A stretch of 64,000 nt of DNA from Rhodospirillales bacterium (GTDB lineage: Bacteria > Pseudomonadota > Alphaproteobacteria > UBA828): positions 1 through 64,000 of the forward strand of contig JAPPMY010000149.1 of assembly GCA_028818855.1 (NCBI GenBank), read 5' to 3'. Position numbers and translations under genes: made by a program. Under the pieces are notes generated by a model. That model had not been told where the DNA came from, did not search any database, and saw only the letters and a program-made list of their open reading frames with translations. Position 1 is the stretch's first letter. Each line of letters begins with the position of its first letter. This document shows positions 56,736 to 64,000 of this stretch, piece after piece.

Positions 56736-59175
56736 GTCGTCCCTCCCGGTGCATCGCATGGCGGCGGCACTCTGGCACGCGTTTCGGCCGGGTGTCCAGA
56801 GGCCGCGCCTTGGCCCCTCGTGCGCGCGCTTCGCGAGGGTGGCGGCGCTGTTCCTGACGGCGCTCTGGCTCGCCGCGAGCGTGCCGGCGCTCGCGCAGGA
56901 GAGCGCGCCCGGCTCGGGCGCGGCCGACGCCCAGGCCCTCGAAAACCTGGTCGAGACCCTCGAATCGCCGGAGAACCGCGAGCGCTTCCTCGCCGACCTG
57001 AAGGCCGCGCTCGAGGCCCGGCAGGCGCAGGAGGAGAGCGAGGACGCCGAGGGCGCGTCCGCCATGCGCGCAATCTCCGACGGGGTCGCCGTGCTCGGCA
57101 GGCACATCGTCGAGCTCGCGCGCGAGATCGCCGGGATCCCGGATGCCATCGCCTGGCTCATCGAGCACTGGGGCGAGCCCGACGAGCGCGACGCCTGGCT
57201 GATCGCCTTCGGCAAGCTGGTCGCGGTCATCGCCGCAGGCATCGCGGGCGGGCTGATCGCCTTCTACGCGCTCACCAGGCTCAGGCGCCGGGTGGAGCGG
57301 CGGGAGGCCCCCTCTCCCTGGCTGCGGCCTCCACTGCTGCTCTACCACGCCGTGCTAAGGGCCGCGCCCAACCTCATCGCCGCCGGCGTCGCCTACGGCG
57401 TTCTCACCGTCATCTCGCCGGCCGAGGCCGCGCGGGTGATCGCGCTTGCGATCATCAACGCCCACCTGATCGTGAGCGTGGTCAAGGCAGCCGGCACGCT
57501 GGTGCTGGCGCCTTATGCCCCCCAGCTTCGCCTGGCGCCGATCACCGACGAGAACGCCGCCTATTGCTCGGTCTGGTGGCGCCGCCTGGTGAACATCGGC
57601 GCCTACGGCTACGTCTTCTGCCAGGCGGCCCTGCTGCTCGGCCTGCCGGAGAGCGGCTTCGAGGCACTGATCCGCCTGCTCGGCATCCTCTTGGTCGGCC
57701 TCCTCATCACCTTCATCCTGCAGAACCGCATAGCGTTCGCGCGCTGGCTGCACGAGACCGGGCAGGCGAGCGGCACACGGGCGCACCTGCGGGTCTTCGC
57801 CTTCCTAGGCAAGCTCGCGGACTTCTGGCACATCCCGGCGATCCTCTACGTCGTCGCCGGCGGCCTGCTGGCGGCGGCGGAGGGCCTGGACGGCTTCCTC
57901 TTCCTGATCAAGGGGAGCGCGGCCACGATCGCCATCGCCTGGGCCACGGGCTTCGGCTTCGCAGGGGTCAGGCGCGCGTTCGAGCGGGGCTTCCGCGTCC
58001 GGGCCGAGCTGCACGAGCGCTATCCGGGGCTTCAGGCGCGGGTCAACCGCTACCTGCCGGTCGCGCGCCGGGCGGCGCAGGCGGTGATCCTGCTGCTGGG
58101 GATCTGCCTGATCCTCGAAGCCTGGAACGCCGACATCTTCACCTGGCTCGCGAGCGAGACGGGCCGCGCCGTGATCGCGACGCTGGCCTCCATCGTCGCC
58201 ATCGCCCTCATCGCCACGATCGTGCTGGAGGTGGCGTCCACCCTCGTCGATCGCTACCTCACCCAGGCTGACGAGGCGGGCGAGCTGTTGGAGCGCAGCC
58301 AGCGCGCGCGGACGCTCCTGCCGCTCGCGCGCAATGCGCTCCGCGTCGTCGTCGGCATCATCGCGGCGCTGATGATCCTCTCCGAGATCGGCATCGACAT
58401 CGCGCCCGTGCTGGCGGGCGTCGGCGTCGCCGGCCTCGCCATCGGCTTCGGCGCACAGACCCTGGTGAAGGACATCATCACCGGGCTCTTCATCCTGCTG
58501 GAGGACAGCGTCGCCGTCGGCGACGTGGTGACCGCCGGCGGCCATACCGGCACGGTCGAGGCGATCACCATCCGCACGATCCGGATGCGGGACCTGCAGG
58601 GCCAGGTGCACACCGTTCCCTACAGCTCCGTCGACACGATCTCCAACATGACCAAGGAGTTCTCCTACTACCTCATCGACATGGGCGTGGCCTACCGCGA
58701 GGACTACGACGAGGTGGTGGCCGTCATGCGCGAGGTCGGCGCGGCGCTGCAACAGGACCCGGAATACGGCCCCAACATGCTGGAGCCGCTGGAGATCATG
58801 GGCCTCAACAGCTTCGGCGATTCGGCCGTCATCGTCCGCGCCCGCCTCAAGACCAAGCCGCTCACGCAGTGGGCGACCGGGCGAGAGTACAACCGCAGGT
58901 TGAAAGCCGCCTTCGACGACCGCGGCATCGAGATTCCCTTCCCCCACACGCAGATCTACTTCGGCGAGGACAAGCAGGGCCGCGTGCCCGCCGCCCGTGT
59001 GGTCATCGAGGACGCGCGGGCGGACGCGGACACCCCGGCTTCGCCGCCCGTCTCACCCGGCGCAGGCCAGGAGCGCGAGCAGCGAGCGCGGCAGCCCGCC
59101 CGCACGCCCCGCGAGCGGACTGCCGACGGGCCGGAAGACGCGGGCAGCAGCTCGGGCGACGACGCGCCGGGTTAG
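56734..59175 (+). CDS. MscS family mechanosensitive ion channel
   Basis: APVLAGVGVAGLAIGFGAQTLVKDIITGLFILLEDSVAVGDVV pore-helix/beta region; many TMs. True start may be GTG near 56839 giving a clean signal peptide. Confidence 0.93.
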   Translation: MSSLPVHRMAAALWHAFRPGVQRPRLGPSCARFARVAALFLTALWLAASVPALAQESAPGSGAADAQALENLVETLESPENRERFLADLKAALEARQAQEESEDAEGASAMRAISDGVAVLGRHIVELAREIAGIPDAIAWLIEHWGEPDERDAWLIAFGKLVAVIAAGIAGGLIAFYALTRLRRRVERREAPSPWLRPPLLLYHAVLRAAPNLIAAGVAYGVLTVISPAEAARVIALAIINAHLIVSVVKAAGTLVLAPYAPQLRLAPITDENAAYCSVWWRRLVNIGAYGYVFCQAALLLGLPESGFEALIRLLGILLVGLLITFILQNRIAFARWLHETGQASGTRAHLRVFAFLGKLADFWHIPAILYVVAGGLLAAAEGLDGFLFLIKGSAATIAIAWATGFGFAGVRRAFERGFRVRAELHERYPGLQARVNRYLPVARRAAQAVILLLGICLILEAWNADIFTWLASETGRAVIATLASIVAIALIATIVLEVASTLVDRYLTQADEAGELLERSQRARTLLPLARNALRVVVGIIAALMILSEIGIDIAPVLAGVGVAGLAIGFGAQTLVKDIITGLFILLEDSVAVGDVVTAGGHTGTVEAITIRTIRMRDLQGQVHTVPYSSVDTISNMTKEFSYYLIDMGVAYREDYDEVVAVMREVGAALQQDPEYGPNMLEPLEIMGLNSFGDSAVIVRARLKTKPLTQWATGREYNRRLKAAFDDRGIEIPFPHTQIYFGEDKQGRVPAARVVIEDARADADTPASPPVSPGAGQEREQRARQPARTPRERTADGPEDAGSSSGDDAPG

Positions 59176-59328
59176 GCTCCCGCCCTTCAGGCTGGGGCTC
59201 CGCACAACTATTCAACAGTTCAAACAGGGTCGTGATGTGCCCTCCGGGTGCGTTGACTTGAGCGGGCCTCAGCCCCATCGTGCGCCGCGCACTTAGGCGG
59301 GCGAGACCGCGCCCTGGAAGGAAGCTCC

Positions 59329-60996
59329 ATGAAAGCGTCCGATCTTCTGGTCAAGTGCCTCGAAACCGAGGGCGTGACCCACATCTTCGGCATTCCCGGC
59401 GAGGAGAACGCCGACGTGATGATGTCGCTGATGGAGAGCGACATCGACTTCGTCCTCTGCCGCCACGAGCAGGCAGCCGCCTTCATGGCCGACGTCTACG
59501 GCCGGCTCACGGGCAAGGCCGGCGTCTGCCTCGGCACACTGGGCCCGGGCGCCACCAACCTCGTGACCGGCGTCGCCGACGCCAACATGGACCGCGCGCC
59601 GCTGGTCTGCCTCATCGGCCAGGCCGGCACCCAGCGCCTCCACAAGGAGAGCCACCAGAACATGGACTCGGTCTCCATGTTCCGCCCCATCACCAAGTGG
59701 GCGCAAACCGTGCACCAGCCCGACAACATCCCCGAGATCGTGCGCAAGGCCTTCAAGGTGGCCGAGGCCGAGAAGCCGGGCGCGGTGCTGATCGAGCTGC
59801 CGGAGGACATCGCCGAGCACGAGGCCACGGGCACGCCCATCGCGCCCGTCAAGACCCGCCGTCCCGGCGCCGACTACAAGGCGATCGCCCGCGCCGTGGA
59901 TGCGATCGTGAGCGCGAAGAATCCGTTGATCCTCGCCGGCAACGGCGCCATCCGCAAGCGCGCCTCGACCCAGCTCCGCCGCCTCGCCCAGCTTACCGGC
60001 ATCGGCGTCGTCAACACCTTCATGGGCAAGGGCGCCGTGCCGAGGAGCGACGAGCACTGCCTCTACACCGTGGGCCTCCAGGGCAAGGACCACATCATCG
60101 CCGCGCTCCGCGAGGCCGACGTGATCGTCTCCGTGGGCTACGACCTTGTGGAGTACTCGCCGGCCTTCTGGAACCGCGGGGTGGAGAAGACCATCGTCCA
60201 CGTCGACTTCTGGCCGGCCGAGGTGGACGGCGACTACGACGTGGCGGTCGACGTCCAGGGCGACATCGCCGATGCGCTCTGGCAGATCAACGAGGAGATC
60301 GAACGGAGGAGCACCCAAGGCGGTGCCAGCCTGCCGCTCTTCGATATCGGCGAACGCCAGGCGCTCCGCCACACCATCCACGACGATCTCACCGCCGAGC
60401 GCGGCAGCAGCCACTTCCCCATGCGCCCGCAGAAGGTGCTCCACGACGTGCGCGCGTTCATGGGGCCGGGGGACGTCCTACTCTCCGACGTCGGCGCCCA
60501 CAAGATGTGGATTGCCCGCTACTACCAGTGCGACGAGCCGAACACCTGCCTCATCTCCAACGGCTTCTGCACCATGGGCTTCGCCTTCCCCGGCTCGCTC
60601 GGCGCCAAGATCGCCATGCCAGACCGCCGCGTCCTCTCGATCAACGGCGACGCCGGGTTCTTCATGAACGCGCAGGACATGGAGACCGCCGTCAGGCGCA
60701 AGCTCAACGTCGTCGCCATGATCTGGATGGACGGCGCCTACGGCCTCATCGAGTGGAAGCAGCGGAACGCCTTCGACGGCCGCCACTTCGACCTCTCGTT
60801 CACCAACCCGGACCTGGCGCTCTGGGCGCAATCCTACGGCGCCTGGGGGCGGACCATCGAGAAGGCGAGCGATCTCACGCCCACGCTGGAGGAGGCCTTC
60901 GCGCAACCGGGGCCTGCGGCGATCGGCGTGCCCATCGACTACGGCGAAAACATGAAGCTCTCGGCCCGCCTCGGCAAGATCGAATACCCGATCTGA
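59329..60996 (+). CDS. ThDP-dependent acetolactate synthase large-subunit-like enzyme
   Basis: MKASDLLVKCLETEGVTHIFGIPGEENADVMMSLMES; RHEQAAAFMADVYGRLTGKAGVCLGTLGPGATNLVTGVADANMDRAPLVCLIGQ; ThDP motif INGDAGFFMNAQDMETAVRRKLNVV. Confidence 0.94.
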   Translation: MKASDLLVKCLETEGVTHIFGIPGEENADVMMSLMESDIDFVLCRHEQAAAFMADVYGRLTGKAGVCLGTLGPGATNLVTGVADANMDRAPLVCLIGQAGTQRLHKESHQNMDSVSMFRPITKWAQTVHQPDNIPEIVRKAFKVAEAEKPGAVLIELPEDIAEHEATGTPIAPVKTRRPGADYKAIARAVDAIVSAKNPLILAGNGAIRKRASTQLRRLAQLTGIGVVNTFMGKGAVPRSDEHCLYTVGLQGKDHIIAALREADVIVSVGYDLVEYSPAFWNRGVEKTIVHVDFWPAEVDGDYDVAVDVQGDIADALWQINEEIERRSTQGGASLPLFDIGERQALRHTIHDDLTAERGSSHFPMRPQKVLHDVRAFMGPGDVLLSDVGAHKMWIARYYQCDEPNTCLISNGFCTMGFAFPGSLGAKIAMPDRRVLSINGDAGFFMNAQDMETAVRRKLNVVAMIWMDGAYGLIEWKQRNAFDGRHFDLSFTNPDLALWAQSYGAWGRTIEKASDLTPTLEEAFAQPGPAAIGVPIDYGENMKLSARLGKIEYPI

Positions 60997-61080
60997 TCGC
61001 GCGCCGAGCGCGCACTCGCGTTGACTTGGGGGGCCGGCGAACGGATAGTGCGCGCTTCCCAAATCCAAGGAGGCGCTGCC

Positions 61081-62250
61081 GTGTCCACCTCATTGATGGC
61101 CAACTATGGCCGCTTCGACCTGACCTTCGAGCGGGGCGAGGGCTCCTACCTCTACACGGCCGACGGCGAGCGCTACCTGGATTTCGGCTGCGGCATCGGC
61201 GTGACCAGCCTGGGGCACGCGCATCCGCACGTGGTCGCCGCGCTGGAAGGACAGGCCAAGCAGCTCTGGCACGTCTCGAACCTCTACCATATCCCGCCGC
61301 AGGCCCGCCTCGCCGAGCAGCTGACCGCGGCATCGTTTGCCGACCGCGTCCTCTTCTGCAATTCCGGCGCGGAGGCCGTGGAGGCCTCGCTCAAGCTCGC
61401 GCGCATCTACCAGACGAGCCGTGGCGCGGCCGGGCGTTACCGCGTGATCACCTTCCGCAACGCCTTCCACGGGCGGACGCTGGCGACCATCGCCGCAGGC
61501 GGCCAGGCCAAGCACCTCAAGGGTTTCGAGCCCGCCGTCGATGCCTTCGACCAGGTGGAGCTCGGCGATCTGGATGCGACCCGGGCCGCCATCGGCGACG
61601 AGACGGCGGCCATCATGGTCGAGCCGGTGCAGGGCGAGGGCGGCGTCTATCCGGCGAGCAACGCGTTCCTGCAGGGCCTGCGCGCGCTCTGTGACGAAGC
61701 CGGCCTCGTGCTCATCTTCGACGAGGTCCAGTGCGGCGTCGGGCGCACCGGCCGGCTTTTCGCCCACGAATGGGCGGACGTGGCGCCGGACGTCATGGCC
61801 GTCGCCAAGGCGCTGGGGAACGGCTTCCCCATCGGCGCCTGCCTCGCGCGGGAGGACGTCGCGGCCGCGATGGTCCCCGGCAGCCACGGCACCACGTTCG
61901 GCGGCAACCCGCTGGCGTGCGCGGTCGGCAACGCCGTGCTCGACGTAGTGCTGGGCGATGGCTTCCTCGACACGGTTCAGACGAACGGGGCGCTGCTCAG
62001 CGAGCGGCTGACCGCGCTCGCCGGCAACAAGAGCGTCTACACCGGCGTGCGCGGCCGCGGCCTGATGCTGGCGCTCGAGTGCGTGATCCCCAACATGGAG
62101 CTTCTCGGCGCGCTCCGCGAGAACAAGATGCTGGCGCTGCCGGCTGACGGCAACGTGCTGCGGATGCTGCCTCCGCTGACCATCGGCGAAGCAGAGATCG
62201 ACGAGGCCTGCGGTGCGCTGGAGCGGGCTCTGGGCCAGGTGGCTACGTGA
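61081..62250 (+). CDS. argD: Acetylornithine transaminase ArgD
   Basis: YLDFGCGIGVTSLGHAHPHVVAALEGQ; LIFDEVQCGVGRTGRLFAHE; ALGNGFPIGACLA. GTG start assumed; followed by argF. Confidence 0.93.
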   Translation: MSTSLMANYGRFDLTFERGEGSYLYTADGERYLDFGCGIGVTSLGHAHPHVVAALEGQAKQLWHVSNLYHIPPQARLAEQLTAASFADRVLFCNSGAEAVEASLKLARIYQTSRGAAGRYRVITFRNAFHGRTLATIAAGGQAKHLKGFEPAVDAFDQVELGDLDATRAAIGDETAAIMVEPVQGEGGVYPASNAFLQGLRALCDEAGLVLIFDEVQCGVGRTGRLFAHEWADVAPDVMAVAKALGNGFPIGACLAREDVAAAMVPGSHGTTFGGNPLACAVGNAVLDVVLGDGFLDTVQTNGALLSERLTALAGNKSVYTGVRGRGLMLALECVIPNMELLGALRENKMLALPADGNVLRMLPPLTIGEAEIDEACGALERALGQVAT

Positions 62251-63152
62251 CCGGGCCACGCCACTTCCTCGACTTCGACGCGATCGACGCGGCCACGCTG
62301 CGCCGGACGATCGATCGTGCGCGCACGCTGAAGGGGTGGAACGGCACAGCACCGCTCGCCGGCAAGACCCTTGCCGCGATCTTCGAGAGCCCGTCGACGC
62401 GCACGCGGGTCTCTTTCGAACTCGCCATGAACGAGCTCGGCGGCAAGACGATCACCATGACGGCGGCCGATATGCAGCTCGGCCGCGGCGAGACCATCGA
62501 GGACACCGCGCGGGTGCTCTCGCGCTACGTCGATGCGATCGCGCTGCGCACCCGCTCGCACGAGACTCTGATGGCGCTGGCGGACGGCGCGAGCGTGCCG
62601 GTCATCAATGCGCTCTCCGACCGCAGCCACCCCTGCCAGCTCGTGGCGGACCTGATGACCTTCGAGGAGCATCGCGGCCCGATCACCGGCCGCACGGTCG
62701 CCTGGCTCGGTGACGGCAACAACATGGCGGCGACCTGGGTGCAGACGGCGGCGCTCTGCGACTTCAGCCTGCGCCTCGCCTGCCCGGCAGCCTACCCGCC
62801 GGAGCCCGAGATCGTCGCCTGGGCCAGGGAGCGGGGCGCCGACATCGAGGTGGGCACCGATGTCGAGCCAGCCGTCTCGGGCGCGGACTGCGTGGTCACC
62901 GACAGCTGGGTATCGATGCACGACGAGCCTGCGCGCAAGGGCAATGTCGCGTTCGAGCCCTACCGGGTGGACGAGGCGGTGATGGCGATGGCGGCGCCCG
63001 ATGCCATCTTCATGCACTGCCTGCCGGCGAAGCGCGGCTGCGAGGTGACCGACGCGGTGCTCGACGGCCCGCAGTCCGTGGTGCTCGACGAGGCGGCCAA
63101 CCGCGTGCCCGCGCAGAAGGCGATCCTGCTCTGGTGCCTCGGCGACGGTTGA
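62247..63152 (+). CDS. argF: Ornithine carbamoyltransferase ArgF
   Basis: AIFESPSTRTRVSFELAMNELGG; HPCQLVADLMTFEEHRG; MHCLPAKRGCEVTDAV. GTG start overlapping argD stop. Confidence 0.95.
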   Translation: MTGPRHFLDFDAIDAATLRRTIDRARTLKGWNGTAPLAGKTLAAIFESPSTRTRVSFELAMNELGGKTITMTAADMQLGRGETIEDTARVLSRYVDAIALRTRSHETLMALADGASVPVINALSDRSHPCQLVADLMTFEEHRGPITGRTVAWLGDGNNMAATWVQTAALCDFSLRLACPAAYPPEPEIVAWARERGADIEVGTDVEPAVSGADCVVTDSWVSMHDEPARKGNVAFEPYRVDEAVMAMAAPDAIFMHCLPAKRGCEVTDAVLDGPQSVVLDEAANRVPAQKAILLWCLGDG

Positions 63153-63224
63153 GCCCTTCCGTCCTGCTGCTTCCGCCTATCGTCCAACGTCCCAATTGTC
63201 ATCAGGAGCGGCCAGGTCCCAAGC

Positions 63225-63272
63225 AATTGCATTGACACGTTGATACTATTGTTGCAATGTGTCAATGCAATT
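63225..63272. promoter_or_regulatory. Perfect 14-bp inverted repeat (aattgcattgacac-N20-gtgtcaatgcaatt), candidate operator
   Basis: Arms 63225-63238 and 63259-63272 are exact reverse complements; left arm contains TTGACA; 32 bp upstream of the CDS at 63305. Confidence 0.75.
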
Positions 63273-63304
63273 AAGTTGAGTTATCTCCAATAGGGAATGA
63301 AGCC

Positions 63305-63877
63305 GTGCCCACAATCCGAATTTCGGACGAATCCATGCAACGCCTCAAGGCGTGGGCGGAGCCGCTCGTGGACTCGGCGGACTCGGCCCTTGCAAAGGCC
63401 CTGGACGCCGCCGAACGCTATCGTGAGATGCAGATGCACACCACAACGGCCACGGGCTCCGCCCCACGAAGCGGCGATCATGCTCCGGGGCTACCGGAGG
63501 AGACCGTTAGAGAGCCCCTCATGGATGTCATCTATGAGCGAGGCGGCAGCGCGAGCGGGCGGGATGTCTACCCGGCCCTGAGAGAACGCATGAAGCACTA
63601 CATGACGCCCGGCGATTTCGACCGAATTAGCTCGGGCGACGATAGATGGAGAAGGACCGTGAAGTCGGCACGCGAAGACCTGGTTCAAGAGGGATATCTC
63701 CGCAACGATTCGCCACGCGGTGTCTGGGCGCTGTCCGACGCAGGCGTCGCGTTGGTCGAGAGCCGTCGTGTGTCGTCCGCAGGGAGCTTCGTCGACCACC
63801 TGCTCGCGTTTCCGGACGTAGGCGAAGATTCCGACTTCGATCAGCCGCGCTCGGGCCCGCGGCCGGTGGACCTGTGA
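63305..63877 (+). CDS. Candidate antitoxin: N-terminal RHH/VapB-like region plus Mrr_N-like winged helix
   Basis: MPTIRISDESMQRLKAWAEPLVDSADSALAKALDAAERY (RHH-like), then PLMDVIYERGGSASGRDVYPALRERMKHYMTPGDFDRISSGDDRWRRTVKSAREDLVQEGYLRNDSPRGVWALSDAG (Mrr_N-like). Overlaps a PIN-domain gene by 4 nt. Confidence 0.7.
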   Translation: MPTIRISDESMQRLKAWAEPLVDSADSALAKALDAAERYREMQMHTTTATGSAPRSGDHAPGLPEETVREPLMDVIYERGGSASGRDVYPALRERMKHYMTPGDFDRISSGDDRWRRTVKSAREDLVQEGYLRNDSPRGVWALSDAGVALVESRRVSSAGSFVDHLLAFPDVGEDSDFDQPRSGPRPVDL

Positions 63878-64000
63878 GCTATCTCCTCGACACCAATGTG
63901 GTGTCCGAACTGCGCAAGCGGGAGCGCGCCGATCAAGGCGTCGTGACCTGGTTCCGGGCACGCGAGCCCGAGGAGTTGTATCTCAGCGTGCTGGTGATCG
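63874..64000 (+). CDS. VapC-type PIN domain toxin, truncated by window end
   Basis: GTG start; VSYLLDTNVVSELRKRERADQGVVTWFRAREPEELYLSVLVI: canonical VapC N-terminus. Confidence 0.88.
   Translation, partial: MSYLLDTNVVSELRKRERADQGVVTWFRAREPEELYLSVLVI

Noticed and set aside
54403-57348. 981-aa minus ORF beginning at 57348
   Set aside because: Only the 3' part (from 55434) is a real gene (zinc-binding dehydrogenase); the upstream extension is out-of-frame read-through of HDAC, ArsC and antisense of MscS.
1-64000. CRISPR arrays, rRNA operons, prophage structural genes, secondary-metabolite PKS/NRPS genes
   Set aside because: Looked for and not seen by eye; no regularly spaced repeats or corresponding protein families in the translated ORFs.

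Overview
This 64 kb window is GC-rich and looks like an alphaproteobacterial chromosome. The backbone is conserved and mostly housekeeping: ccmDEF, an EVE-domain protein, two tandem LysR regulators, fabD-fabG-(EamA)-acpP-fabF-mltG-yicC-gmk, rsmA-surA-lptD-lptG-lptF, tRNA-Cys(GCA), DUF3576-leuS-lptE-holA, an OmpA lipoprotein, SSADH, rnr-topA-dprA-plsY, an MscS channel, an acetolactate-synthase-like enzyme, and argD-argF. The standout segment is about 26.6-36 kb. It has visibly less GC-biased codon usage and carries (i) a close homologue of eukaryotic Erg6/SMT sterol C-24 methyltransferase with its C-terminal SMT domain, (ii) a GPP34 (GOLPH3/Vps74-like, phosphoinositide-binding fold) domain fused to a cytochrome P450 with a non-canonical I-helix, (iii) a convergent operon of an RND/MMPL-type exporter, an outer-membrane beta-barrel and a LolA-like lipoprotein-sorting protein, and (iv) a decayed TrwC/TraA-type relaxase fragment at the far edge. 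I propose a horizontally acquired sterol/triterpenoid modification and trafficking locus. A second point of interest is the right end of the window: a VapC-type PIN toxin (truncated) preceded by a fused RHH + Mrr_N-like winged-helix candidate antitoxin, with a perfect 14-bp inverted repeat in its promoter region. All calls come from reading the sequence and translations; no database search was run.
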